A DNA stretch of 64,000 bases from Modicisalibacter muralis. GTDB lineage: Bacteria > Pseudomonadota > Gammaproteobacteria > Pseudomonadales > Halomonadaceae. Both the position numbers and the translations under genes were made by a program. Shown piece after piece: positions 9,471 through 16,508 of this stretch. The notes beneath the pieces were generated by a model that did not search any database, was not told where the DNA came from, and was given only the letters and a program-made list of their open reading frames with translations. How positions within the stretch are numbered: position 1 is the stretch's first letter; the number at the start of each line of letters is the position of its first letter. The stretch spans positions 215,383-279,382 of the forward strand of contig NZ_FNGI01000002.1 in assembly GCF_900102945.1 (NCBI RefSeq), written 5' to 3'.

Positions 9471-9617
9471 AGCAGTATGCGCTCCAAGCTACGTTGTCGT
9501 ACTCAATCCGCAGGGCTTCGCTATTAGTAATACGGACGGACCTGTCTCAAACCTGCTCGCCGCCTGGGGCTGATCGAGAGGCTTCGCCATTAGTAATAGG
9601 GGAGGCACTTGTCTCAA
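9396..9617. repeat. Three imperfect 27-28-bp direct repeats (TTAGTAATA...TGTCTCAA)
   Basis: Copies are at 9396-9422, 9524-9550 and 9590-9617, each starting TTAGTAATA and ending TGTCTCAA. The third lies within the 3' coding part of the 64-aa gene and the second runs over its stop codon. Read on the minus strand, TTGAGA and a TATTAC/TACTAA segment resemble promoter boxes, but the spacing (12 or 15) is poor. They may be iterons, binding sites of an oriT or duplicated gene ends. Confidence 0.75.
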
Positions 9618-9741
9618 CCGCATCCGTCTCTTCATGCTCCCGGCGACGCCTGGCCAGCTCAGCTTTCATCCACTGGCCGGCGGCACGCATTTCGGCACGC
9701 AAGTCCTCTATCTCCTCGGGTGTCAAACGGCGATAGCTCAT
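9547..9741 (-). CDS. Small hypothetical protein (64 aa) of the conjugation-like operon
   Basis: This is a charged 64-residue protein that begins with a helical MSYRRLTPEEIEDLRAEMRA segment rich in Glu and Arg, followed by a Ser/Gly-rich tail. Its ATG overlaps the stop of the upstream membrane-protein gene by four bases (ATGA), which supports it as a real, co-translated gene. The tail is encoded by one of the 27-28-bp direct repeats. No family was recognised. It could be a small cytoplasmic accessory of the VirB6 operon. Confidence 0.55.
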   Translation of the reverse strand: MSYRRLTPEEIEDLRAEMRAAGQWMKAELARRRREHEETDAVETSASPITNGEASRSAPGGEQV

Positions 9742-10025
9742 GAGGTCTCCTTCTGTGATGTATCACGCCGGAGCTGCGGATATATCGCTGTGCGCCATCG
9801 CCACTGGAGCATGCATACGGCAATGCCGGCTGCACAGACAAACAGAGTACGAGCAGTCTCGCCATCGCCCGCAAGGGTGCCCCGGACCAAACCAGGCAAT
9901 TCAGGGAGCAACGCCACGGACAGCAGGATACCCACCACCAGTAGCAGGCCCGAGAGTCCCAGCTCACCGCCTCGCTTTACTCGCGCCCAGCGGACGCGCC
10001 AGGTGTTGATCCACTTAGTGCCCAT
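9738..10025 (-). CDS. Small two-helix membrane protein
   Basis: This 95-residue protein starts at ATG 10025, directly after the virB6 stop; the longer in-frame extension runs into virB6 and was not used. It has a basic N-terminus (MGTKWINTWRVRWARVKRGGE), a hydrophobic helix (LGLSGLLLVVGILLSVALL) and a second one (TLFVCAAGIAVCMLQW), then a basic tail, suggesting two inner-membrane spans. It sits between virB6 and the 64-aa gene in a tightly packed operon. No family is recognised. A role as partner of VirB6 is inferred from position only. Confidence 0.6.
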   Translation of the reverse strand: MGTKWINTWRVRWARVKRGGELGLSGLLLVVGILLSVALLPELPGLVRGTLAGDGETARTLFVCAAGIAVCMLQWRWRTAIYPQLRRDTSQKETS

Positions 10026-10029
10026 TGTT

Positions 10030-11037
10030 TCAACCTCCCGTGATCGTGTTGGCGCTGAAGCGCTTCTGATAGGCCTGCTGGGCTGCCCTGCCGGCCCGGT
10101 AAACACCTTTTGCTGGAGCTGCCGCTGCCGCACCAGCGAGGCGAGCGTCACGCTGGACACCACGATATTGACGCCGGATCGTTGAAGGACGCATGGCGTT
10201 CATGGCTGAGCCGAGGGCACCTTGCGTTGCCAGCGCGATACCGCCGCCCAGGGCCGACGCCATGGCAGGTACCTGCTTGAGAAACAAGAAACAAAGTCCG
10301 AAGAAAATCACAAAGACAGCAGCATCCCACATGGTGGTCAGGTCTCCGCCGCCTGCCGTCATCCTGTCCAGAAACAATTCACAGAATTCAAGAGCCAGTC
10401 GTCCGCCAGCGGCGGCAAGCACCAGGACCATCCCGAAATTCATCACTTGACCCAGCCAGCTCTCGAACCACCGCTGCGTGGTGTTGAATAGAAGGCCAAT
10501 GATGAACAGTGGGCCGATGCCCAGCAGCAGCGTAGTCATGATCTTGCTCAACAAGATAAGGAACGCCACGATAAAGGCCACAGCGCCCCCCGCAGCAAGG
10601 ATGGCTAGAGCAATCAGGTACAGTCCAAAATTACCGTTCATCACGCCAGCCTTGTCCCAGGCCCGGTCTGCTATCTCGAATACCCGAGAAAATAGATCGT
10701 CCATGATGCTGGCCATGCTGTCGGCAGGTGTGCCGGTTACCACAGCCGCGATTTCCTCCGGGCCATGGGCCAACACATCAACGACAACATCCATATAGGT
10801 ACCGATTGTCAGGCCTAGGGTCATGATGAAGCCGATGCGGATGATGCGAAAAACACCCTCCTGCAAGGGCTCACTGACCTTTCCAAACATCATCATGTAA
10901 CCCCAGACGGCAATCCAAAGGATCATCATGCTGGTAAAGATCGGTGCGATGTATGCGATCACATCCCCAACAGTGCTGGATATATAGGTATCCAGAGCAT
11001 TTTCGACGAGCTCGAAGGCCCCTTGAAAGAGATCCAT
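10030..11037 (-). CDS. virB6: Type IV secretion system inner-membrane channel protein, VirB6 family
   Basis: VirB6/TrbL proteins are polytopic inner-membrane parts of the type IV secretion channel used in conjugation. This 335-residue protein has several long hydrophobic segments (about 25-50, 65-85, 135-190, 200-215 and 235-255). It also has the family-typical segment QVPAMASALGGGIAL after the last span and a basic cytoplasmic tail. A strong ribosome-binding site (AAGGAGG, five bases before ATG) sits in the 9-bp gap after eexN. It belongs to a virB5-eexN-virB6 unit. None of the ATPases or outer-membrane core genes of a complete system are in the window. Confidence 0.85.
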   Translation of the reverse strand: MDLFQGAFELVENALDTYISSTVGDVIAYIAPIFTSMMILWIAVWGYMMMFGKVSEPLQEGVFRIIRIGFIMTLGLTIGTYMDVVVDVLAHGPEEIAAVVTGTPADSMASIMDDLFSRVFEIADRAWDKAGVMNGNFGLYLIALAILAAGGAVAFIVAFLILLSKIMTTLLLGIGPLFIIGLLFNTTQRWFESWLGQVMNFGMVLVLAAAGGRLALEFCELFLDRMTAGGGDLTTMWDAAVFVIFFGLCFLFLKQVPAMASALGGGIALATQGALGSAMNAMRPSTIRRQYRGVQRDARLAGAAAAAPAKGVYRAGRAAQQAYQKRFSANTITGG

Positions 11038-11046
11038 AAGGCCTCC

Positions 11047-11310
11047 TTACCAGATATCGCGAGGTTCGCCACTGGACAGCAGTCGTTCGGCTTCCCTGGC
11101 ATTGATGCAATTCGAGTCGTCTTTCAACTCGCCGGGGTTGTTCGCGCACTCTTCCAGTGTGCCCTGACGTTCGTCGTCGTGAGCCTGATACCAGTCCACG
11201 GTCTGTATTGACCCGGTTTCCGGGGTGTCGTCAAGGCACCCGGTCAGCACGACGCTGGCTAGAGCGACGATCACAAAATTTCGTGCGCACGAAAATTTCC
11301 TGATACTCAT
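11047..11310 (-). CDS. eexN: EexN-family entry-exclusion lipoprotein
   Basis: This 87-residue lipoprotein has a hydrophobic signal and lipobox VLTGC with Cys25 as the lipidation site. The mature part contains VDWYQAHDDERQGTLEEC-NNPGEL-DD-NC-NA, the hallmark of EexN proteins, which block redundant conjugative entry. It sits between virB5 and virB6 as in many conjugative elements. Codons 6-10 (FSCAR) are encoded by the 16-bp palindrome TTTCGTGCGCACGAAA. The last nine residues, SSGEPRDIW, are identical to the end of the VirB5-like protein next to it. GAGGAG precedes the ATG. Confidence 0.85.
   Translation of the reverse strand: MSIRKFSCARNFVIVALASVVLTGCLDDTPETGSIQTVDWYQAHDDERQGTLEECANNPGELKDDSNCINAREAERLLSSGEPRDIW
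11279..11294. promoter_or_regulatory. Operator-like palindrome inside the start of eexN
   Basis: A perfect TTTCGTGCGCACGAAA lies 17-32 bases inside the eexN coding start. It is identical to the copies at 9455 and 11939. A protein bound here could block transcription or translation of the downstream genes; no experimental basis. Confidence 0.5.
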
Positions 11311-11319
11311 GGGGACTCC

Positions 11320-11967
11320 TCACCAGATATCGCGGGGCTCGCCGGATGACTCGATGGCCATCTGCTGTACGCGCTGGTTGTGCATGGCTTGGCTAGCCTC
11401 GGCCTGCGAACGGAGCATGGACAGCTTGGCCATCTCGTTTTGCAGCATGACTTGCTCGGCGCCGATACGGGCCTGAAGGTCCAGAACGTCTTTCTGGTCG
11501 GGGCTGTTGTTGACCTCGGCCACCAATCCAGTCAGCTCGCTGAAACGCTCCTGAGCCTGTTCCAGGGACTTTTGAGACTGGCTAAGCCAGGTCGCCGTGT
11601 TCTCGTTGCTGCTGTCGTACAGGTCAGCCACGTCACCGGTCAGGCCGTGTTCATTTGCGCCCCTGATGCCAGCGTTATTCAGTACCTGGTTAGGATCGAC
11701 GTTCACGGCGGTGTCATAGGCCGAGTCGATGACATTGCCCAGGCCACGGACGCCGCTCATGCTGTCTAACTCCTTGTTGGCCGTTTCGAGCTGGCTTTTC
11801 AGTTGCTCGATTTGGTTAAGCATGTTCTGGACCTGCAAAATTTGCTGGGTCAGGTTCGACACATCGATAACGGGAATCCCGCTCGCCATGGCTGGCTGCG
11901 ATAGACCGATGGTGGCCGCGAGAGCGACACCAGCGATTTTTCGTGCGCACGAAATTTTGTTGCTCAT
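11320..11967 (-). CDS. virB5: Type IV secretion system minor pilin-like protein, VirB5 family
   Basis: VirB5/TrbJ-type proteins are periplasmic or pilus-tip components of the conjugative channel. This 215-residue protein has a signal peptide ending near ALAATIGLSQPAMASG. Long amphipathic helices with the family pattern follow (IPVIDVSNLTQQILQVQNMLNQIEQLKSQL), with a second helical block near 150-200. It ends in SSGEPRDIW, shared with EexN. The ATG follows a strong AGGAGG. The palindrome TTTCGTGCGCACGAAA encodes residues ISCARK at 5-10. The assignment rests on helix pattern and operon context; it could also be called TrbJ-like. Confidence 0.78.
   Translation of the reverse strand: MSNKISCARKIAGVALAATIGLSQPAMASGIPVIDVSNLTQQILQVQNMLNQIEQLKSQLETANKELDSMSGVRGLGNVIDSAYDTAVNVDPNQVLNNAGIRGANEHGLTGDVADLYDSSNENTATWLSQSQKSLEQAQERFSELTGLVAEVNNSPDQKDVLDLQARIGAEQVMLQNEMAKLSMLRSQAEASQAMHNQRVQQMAIESSGEPRDIW
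11939..11954. promoter_or_regulatory. Operator-like palindrome inside the start of virB5
   Basis: A perfect TTTCGTGCGCACGAAA lies 14-29 bases inside the virB5 coding start, in nearly the same relative position as in eexN. Confidence 0.5.
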
Positions 11968-11969
11968 GA

Positions 11970-12293
11970 TCAGACCTCCTTTTGACGATTCTGGCGGGTC
12001 GCCTTGGCCTCCAGACGCCGTTTTGTCCTCTGGAGAGTGAGCGACCGTTTTTCAAAATCCAGACTTTTCAGGTCGATGGACTCCATCACCTCTTTCATCT
12101 CCTCAATGCAGGTGAAGAAGTCTTCGGGAAGGACTTCCAACCCTTCGGTGAGAAAATCGCAAGCGTAACCGGCAATGATCATCAGAGTTCGAATCTCACT
12201 CTGGATGGCGTGCTGTTCGACCGCGTGTGATCGGTACAGCCGTGACAGGCCACTGTCGGCGAAGGCGGGTGTGATACCCTGTCTGCTAGCCAT
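11970..12293 (-). CDS. Hypothetical 107-aa protein, first gene of the virB5 operon
   Basis: This 107-residue soluble protein ends two bases before virB5. It is predicted to be almost all helical: a hydrophobic-acidic middle (IRTLMIIAGYACDFLTEGLEVLPEDFFTCIEEM, shown in pieces) and a strongly basic C-terminus (RTKRRLEAKATRQNRQKEV). No known domain was recognised. Position suggests an element-specific accessory or regulator of the conjugation-like genes. The start (ATG 12293, MASRQG) follows AGGAGG. Confidence 0.55.
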   Translation of the reverse strand: MASRQGITPAFADSGLSRLYRSHAVEQHAIQSEIRTLMIIAGYACDFLTEGLEVLPEDFFTCIEEMKEVMESIDLKSLDFEKRSLTLQRTKRRLEAKATRQNRQKEV

Positions 12294-12323
12294 GTATGCC
12301 TCCTATGCAGGCAGTCGTGGTTA

Positions 12324-12357
12324 GGCGCGGCCGGGGCCATCACCCCCGTTCCGCGCC
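12324..12357 (-). promoter_or_regulatory. GC-rich hairpin between the replication-like gene and the virB5 operon
   Basis: A long stem is formed by GGCGCGG with CCGCGCC and an inner CGGGG with CCCCG. It has no T-run on the minus strand, so it may be an attenuator or Rho-type terminator rather than an intrinsic one. Confidence 0.45.
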
Positions 12358-12366
12358 GCTTGAATC

Positions 12367-13053
12367 CTATGTGCGGAGGGTTCTACGCATTTCTTCTACT
12401 GCAGGAGCTCCAACCTTATCGCTGCCGTAATTTCTGGCTATGAGGTCTGCTCTTTGCTGGCCCAGCAACTCAGCCAACTCGGCCCGCGTTAATTTTGATT
12501 CGGATCCAGTATGATTTTCGACCTTGCCTGCCTCGCTTATATTTCTTGATGTACTCTGTGTTGTATTCTCTGTAATAGATTTGCCCTTTGGTCGAATCAA
12601 GGTTTGACCATCCTGACCACCAGATTGGCCAGAAGGGATAGTAGAATCTACCAAAGGTAAAAACTGGGAATTACAACTACTTCCAGAAGAGCCTTCGTCG
12701 AGTTGGTCCGTCAAGAGCTCAAGCAGGCGCTCACAGTCCACTCGATACCAAATTTTTGCAGGAACGTCTCTCCTTTCTTCCTCAAGAACGCCAATGTCCA
12801 CTAGCGATTTTCTAGCATTGGCCTGCTGTTTCGGTGTTAATCCAGTTTCTGATTCCCAGCTATCTTCGCCTCGCTGATTTTTATAGAACCACCCATTACG
12901 TGCTTTCGTCTTTGAATTACGACTCCAGTAAAATGCTTGACTGAGGAAGACTGCACCAGGAACCGAAACACCAGGTAGAAGTGTGAAGGCAGTGTAATAG
13001 GCAATCACCCTCCCCAGAATCTCCTGCACTACCGATGGATTAACACGCGCCAT
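12367..13053 (-). CDS. Winged-helix, replication-protein-like
   Basis: This 228-residue protein has an N-terminal winged-helix-like region. The segment AVFLSQAFYWSRNSK...GWFYKNQRGEDSWESETGLTPKQQANARKSLVDIGVLEEER resembles phage and plasmid replication-initiation or helix-turn-helix proteins that bind origin repeats. A low-complexity Ser/Gly/Gln linker and a short helical C-terminus follow. It overlaps the small HTH gene by 14 bp, so the two are co-transcribed. The origin-like repeats lie about 450 bases upstream. Replication initiator is an inference from fold and context; an alternative is a transcriptional regulator of the element. Confidence 0.5.
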   Translation of the reverse strand: MARVNPSVVQEILGRVIAYYTAFTLLPGVSVPGAVFLSQAFYWSRNSKTKARNGWFYKNQRGEDSWESETGLTPKQQANARKSLVDIGVLEEERRDVPAKIWYRVDCERLLELLTDQLDEGSSGSSCNSQFLPLVDSTIPSGQSGGQDGQTLIRPKGKSITENTTQSTSRNISEAGKVENHTGSESKLTRAELAELLGQQRADLIARNYGSDKVGAPAVEEMRRTLRT

Positions 13054-13273
13054 ATTCAGAAGGCTCCAAATTTAGGGCGTCTTTTACTTGGAGCGTCCGA
13101 AAATAGACACGGCGCCCCACCTTCACCATCGTCGGCTTCAGCTTTCGAGAGACCTCAGTATCTGAATAAAGAGAAACCCGCACGCCATCGGGCGAACGGC
13201 CAAGGAGGTCCGCTAGGTCTGATATACTCATCAGTAGACCGAACCTTTCAATAAGATAATCTTCGACTTTCAT
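13040..13273 (-). CDS. Small helix-turn-helix DNA-binding protein
   Basis: This is a 77-residue protein when started at ATG 13273, chosen because GAGGTG lies seven bases before it; an upstream ATG at 13294 has no such site. The segment LMSISDLADLLGRSPDGVRVSLYSDTEVSRKL is a predicted helix-turn-helix. It is followed by KVGRRVYFRTLQVKDAL, the wing-like strand seen in AlpA/excisionase-like and plasmid helper proteins. It may act as excisionase, as a regulator of the overlapping replication-like gene, or as a repressor acting at the dyad at 13326-13354. Confidence 0.6.
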   Translation of the reverse strand: MKVEDYLIERFGLLMSISDLADLLGRSPDGVRVSLYSDTEVSRKLKPTMVKVGRRVYFRTLQVKDALNLEPSEYGAC

Positions 13274-13325
13274 GGCTAGCACCTCATCAATCATACATCG
13301 ACGTAATCAATGCTAACGAAGCAAA

Positions 13326-13354
13326 GTGAAAGCTCAAGCGCACGCTTCTTTCAC
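13326..13354. promoter_or_regulatory. Dyad upstream of the small HTH gene
   Basis: GTGAAAG (13326-13332) and CTTTCAC (13348-13354) are perfect inverted arms, with an inner AAGC/GCTT pair. Its position 50-80 bases before the HTH start fits an operator. Confidence 0.45.
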
Positions 13355-13501
13355 AGCAATCGATGCACCATATATCGATTATCAAGATCTATTATTTTGA
13401 AGAAATGACGCGCGTAAATAGCAATAAATTTCAGACACTTAGAAAATTAACAAAATTTAACAAATCCCACAACCATGAGGCTAAATCAACCGAAACGGGG
13501 C

Positions 13502-13537
13502 AATAATAAGAATAATAATATTATTATTCTTATTATT
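13502..13537. repeat. 36-bp perfect AT palindrome without spacer
   Basis: Both 18-base arms match exactly around the centre 13519/13520; each arm contains one G or C. Chance formation is unlikely even in AT-rich sequence because the GC pair is included symmetrically. Confidence 0.9.
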
Positions 13538-13569
13538 TTATGCAGCTACACATCACCTAAGCGATGCTC

Positions 13570-13613
13570 AACCAAACACCAACCAAACACCAACCAAACA
13601 CCAACCAAACAAA
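13570..13613. repeat. Four tandem 11-bp repeats (AACCAAACACC)
   Basis: Copies start at 13570, 13581, 13592 and 13603; the last ends in AAA instead of ACC. The 11-base period is close to one helical turn, as in replication iterons. Confidence 0.9.
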
Positions 13614-13667
13614 AAACAAAGCAGAAACATAAACGCTTGAAAGCGGCTTTCATAGCCATCCAAAACA

Positions 13668-14504
13668 TCATGTGCTTTTATGATATAAATATTTATGCAG
13701 AACATGACACCGAGCAGCAATCACTCTTGAAATCATTAACAACTCTAAAAACGGAATTAGCATAAACAAAAAAGAAAACGCCACTGGCACATAAATAGCT
13801 TTCTGCTCCCTTATTATATTACCAACCTCCAAAGACTCTTCCTCATCAAAAAAAGAGTTGCATATAATCCCCACAATTTTCTCGTTAAGTCCTGACTCGG
13901 ACATTAAGACTTCGTAATCACCCTCAGTGCGCTCACATTCTTTCTTCGTGATGATCCATTCCTCATCACTGACCAAATTGTGCAGACGGGTACTATAAGC
14001 TTTTTCATGGCCCAGCCATAGCCATTGGTCATCTCCCTTAAACTTCAAAAGAGCCGAGTTGGAAGAAGCTATTGATAAAAAAAACATAAAAACAATCGTA
14101 AAAAATAGCAATATAGAAACAAAAAACGGTGCCTCCCACCATTTCACCTTAACCACCTTCATTCTCTCCAGATCAATCCTTCTCCTCAAGTTGGTCAACA
14201 AGCGCACATCGATGCCAAACTTTTCAACCCAAATTTTAAATCCAACTATCTCTTCAATAGATCTAGCCCCTACATTAAAAAGGGCATTAAATCTCTCTAT
14301 ATCTCTTCGCTCTTTCCAAAAGCTCCCTATATCTTCATTGTAAAACTCCCCACCCCCCATCACTAACGCATACACCCTATTTATAAACCCATAAGAAGAC
14401 CCCGCTCTTCTATGAAAATAAAAAACCAACAACATAGTTGCCAACAGCATCAAAACGAACGCCACTGGAGAACCAAAACTTAACGAATAAAAAGACTCAA
14501 ACAC
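13668..14504 (-). CDS. Hypothetical membrane protein encoded by AT-rich DNA
   Basis: This 278-residue protein has an N-terminal span (about 12-30), a second span (about 127-146, FFVSILLFFTIVFMFFLSIA) and a third near 238-260. A cytoplasmic, Arg/Glu-rich region lies between the first two. An extracytoplasmic loop with Cys residues (ITKKECERTEGDYEV...GIICNSFF) lies between the second and third. It may belong to a DUF6216-like group, but that is only a weak recollection. The base composition is much more AT-rich than the neighbouring genes, marking it as acquired cargo. It lies between the origin-like region and the integrase. A function in defence or surface exclusion is only speculation. Confidence 0.6.
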   Translation of the reverse strand: MFESFYSLSFGSPVAFVLMLLATMLLVFYFHRRAGSSYGFINRVYALVMGGGEFYNEDIGSFWKERRDIERFNALFNVGARSIEEIVGFKIWVEKFGIDVRLLTNLRRRIDLERMKVVKVKWWEAPFFVSILLFFTIVFMFFLSIASSNSALLKFKGDDQWLWLGHEKAYSTRLHNLVSDEEWIITKKECERTEGDYEVLMSESGLNEKIVGIICNSFFDEEESLEVGNIIREQKAIYVPVAFSFLFMLIPFLELLMISRVIAARCHVLHKYLYHKST

Positions 14505-14569
14505 CTTTACCCCCGATTTTTTTCAAAACCTATATTTATCAAACGATACTACTACAATACCGTAACTTA

Positions 14570-15628
14570 TTAAGTTGACATACGATCAAGCTTTGCCACT
14601 AGGTCTTCCGCCCTCAGATGCGTATACCGCCTCAGCATCTGCATTGACTTGTGACCACTGATCGCGGCGACCTCCTGGTCGGATAGCCCCGCCTCTACCA
14701 GCCGGCTGACGGCTTCATGGCGTAGATCGTGAAAGCGGAAGTCATCAAGCCCAGCCTTCTTCTTCGCCTGGTTCCAGAGCTTGGTATAGGCGTAGGGGCC
14801 ACGCTTGCCGCCTCGGCCAGGCTCACCGAAGAACACCAGGTCACAGTCGAGCGGCCGCACCGGGTTATTCAGCGCCTGCTTGAACACTTCGGTGGCAGCC
14901 TGAGTCAGCGGCACCAGGCGGGCTTCGTTGTTCTTGGTGTCGGTGAGGCGCACCACGCGGCGTTTAACGTCAACCTGCGAACGGGTGAGAGTCAGGATCT
15001 CCGACGAGCGCATGCCCGTCTCCAGGGCGATTCTGGCGATCCAGGCCAGCATGGGATTGCTGTGCTGCCGAAGTACGGCAAACAGGCGCTTCTCCTCGTC
15101 GGGGCCCAGGCGCCGGTCGCGTCCCTCCCCAGGGCTGGGCTTGCGAATGTTCTGGACGGGGTTGTAAGTCAGGCCCAAGCCCCATTCCTGGATGGCCACG
15201 GTGTAGAGGTGGCCAAGCAATGCAAGCTCCAGGCGCACGGTATTGGCGCTGATGGGCTTTCCCCGGTGTCCGAGGCTGTTCAGCCGAGTGTCGCGGTAGT
15301 TGGCGATAAGCTCCGGCGTCAGGGCCGCGAGGGAGTATTTGCCCAAGTGCTCGATGAGCGTATTGGCTTTGTGGCGTTCGCTTTTCTGGGTGCTGGGCTT
15401 TTTGGTTGGAGTAACGTCGGCCAAGTAGCGCTTGAGCGCAGCTTCGAGCGTCATGCGCTCCGAGGCACTGCGCTGGATATAGACACCACGCACCATTTCA
15501 TCTTCGGTGCGGCGGCTCCAATCCTGGGCGTCACGTTTGGTACGAAAGGTCTTGGCGGTGGTGGGCCAGCCAGTCTTGCGGATGACGGCTTTCCAGCTAC
15601 CAGAGGGGGTCTTGACGATGGTGGCCAT
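14570..15628 (-). CDS. int: Tyrosine-type site-specific integrase
   Basis: This 352-residue integrase catalyses integration and excision of the island at the adjacent tRNA gene. An N-terminal arm-binding domain (about 1-55) is followed by a SAM-like core-binding domain (about 60-160) and the catalytic domain. The catalytic set is complete: R207 (TGMRSSE), K232, H300-x2-R303 (HDLRHE), H326 (SGHKS) and Y335 (RRYTH). ATG 15628 follows a GGAG ribosome-binding site. The gene starts about 100 bases from the tRNA 3' end and reads into the island, the usual arrangement for tRNA-targeting elements. Confidence 0.95.
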   Translation of the reverse strand: MATIVKTPSGSWKAVIRKTGWPTTAKTFRTKRDAQDWSRRTEDEMVRGVYIQRSASERMTLEAALKRYLADVTPTKKPSTQKSERHKANTLIEHLGKYSLAALTPELIANYRDTRLNSLGHRGKPISANTVRLELALLGHLYTVAIQEWGLGLTYNPVQNIRKPSPGEGRDRRLGPDEEKRLFAVLRQHSNPMLAWIARIALETGMRSSEILTLTRSQVDVKRRVVRLTDTKNNEARLVPLTQAATEVFKQALNNPVRPLDCDLVFFGEPGRGGKRGPYAYTKLWNQAKKKAGLDDFRFHDLRHEAVSRLVEAGLSDQEVAAISGHKSMQMLRRYTHLRAEDLVAKLDRMST

Positions 15629-15657
15629 GAAAATCTCCAGGGGGCTGAAGGATCGGC

Positions 15658-15676
15658 ACTGTACCGAAACTGTACC
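15658..15676. repeat. Two ACTGTACC direct repeats between int and the tRNA
   Basis: ACTGTACC occurs at 15658-15665 and 15669-15676, spaced 11 bp. The position between the integrase start and the attachment site would suit arm-type integrase sites or an int operator. Confidence 0.4.
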
Positions 15677-15725
15677 CTTGGAACATGGGACTCACCAGAG
15701 ATAATTGCTAAGTCACTGTTTTAAA

Positions 15726-15802
<77 letters not shown>

Positions 15803-15890
15803 GTTGCAACGCGGCGTATGATAGCGAATGGTGATGAATGAAACCAGCGGCTGAACGCTTGTTTTGGAAAGCATCCACGGAGGGCTTCGT

Positions 15891-16508
15891 ATGAATCGAC
15901 TTCACATCATCCCGGCATGGCGCCGTTTGGCTACCTTGGCATGGGTTGCGGGCGCTACATTGGTGCTGGCGCTGCCGGCGCAGGCGGCCTGGCAACTCGA
16001 CCCCTCTCAGTCGCAGGTCGAGGCAACGATTATCGAAATAACGCCCAGCGGGCCGGTGCCGCACGAGCATCAGGTACGCCAATTGCAGGGAGAACTGAGT
16101 GCCGATGGCACGCTGCACCTGCCGCTGAGTTTGCGCCAGACCGATGTCATCGAGCGCCTGGACGAGTTGCCGCCATGGCTTTCCAGCCTGGCCGATGTGA
16201 CCCTGGCCACGGTTGTCACCCAACTGCCGCCCTCACGGCTCAATAACCTGGCGATAGGCGAGTCGCTGACCGAGACGTTGATGCTCAACGTGCAAACCAA
16301 TGGCGAGAATCGTCAGGAGCCGCTCAAGGTGCGTTTCACCCGCGAGAGCGAAGACGTCATCCGCATCCGTAACGCCGAGCGCGTGGCGCTGGACGGCCGC
16401 GAGTTGATGAACAATCAGAACGTGCGCTCGGTGCTGCTGTTACTGGGCTACGAGGAGATCGGCGACGAGGTGCCAGTGGAGCTCGATGCCACCCTCGTCG
16501 ATCGCTGA
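15891..16508 (+). CDS. YceI-like periplasmic protein
   Basis: This is a predicted secreted protein of 205 residues. The signal peptide (WVAGATLVLALPAQAAW) is followed by a lipocalin-like YceI pattern: WQLDPSQSQVEATIIE at the start, a beta-rich middle and LLLLGYEEIGDEVPVELDATL at the end. Such proteins bind isoprenoid or other hydrophobic ligands in related families; the ligand here is unknown. ATG 15891 is preferred because GGAGGG stands six bases before it. Its stop overlaps the start of the phosphopantetheinyl transferase gene (TGATG), so the two genes are probably co-translated. It lies just outside the island. Confidence 0.75.
   Translation: MNRLHIIPAWRRLATLAWVAGATLVLALPAQAAWQLDPSQSQVEATIIEITPSGPVPHEHQVRQLQGELSADGTLHLPLSLRQTDVIERLDELPPWLSSLADVTLATVVTQLPPSRLNNLAIGESLTETLMLNVQTNGENRQEPLKVRFTRESEDVIRIRNAERVALDGRELMNNQNVRSVLLLLGYEEIGDEVPVELDATLVDR

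Larger units (their letters stand above)
13274..13667. other. AT-rich, origin-like intergenic region
   Basis: This ~390-base AT-rich stretch has no credible gene but dense structure: a dyad GTGAAAG/CTTTCAC at 13326-13354, a 36-bp perfect AT palindrome at 13502-13537, and four tandem 11-bp repeats at 13570-13613. Together with the downstream replication-like gene it resembles a small replication origin or a partition/regulatory centre. Confidence 0.55.

Noticed and set aside
13570..13613. Possible CRISPR repeats
   Set aside because: Units are 11 bp with no spacers, so these are tandem repeats; no CRISPR array or cas gene was seen in the window.
13475..13765. Open frame across the AT palindrome and 11-bp repeats
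   Set aside because: The frame is a by-product of simple repeats; its protein is Lys/Thr/Asn-rich with no domain and no clear ribosome-binding site.
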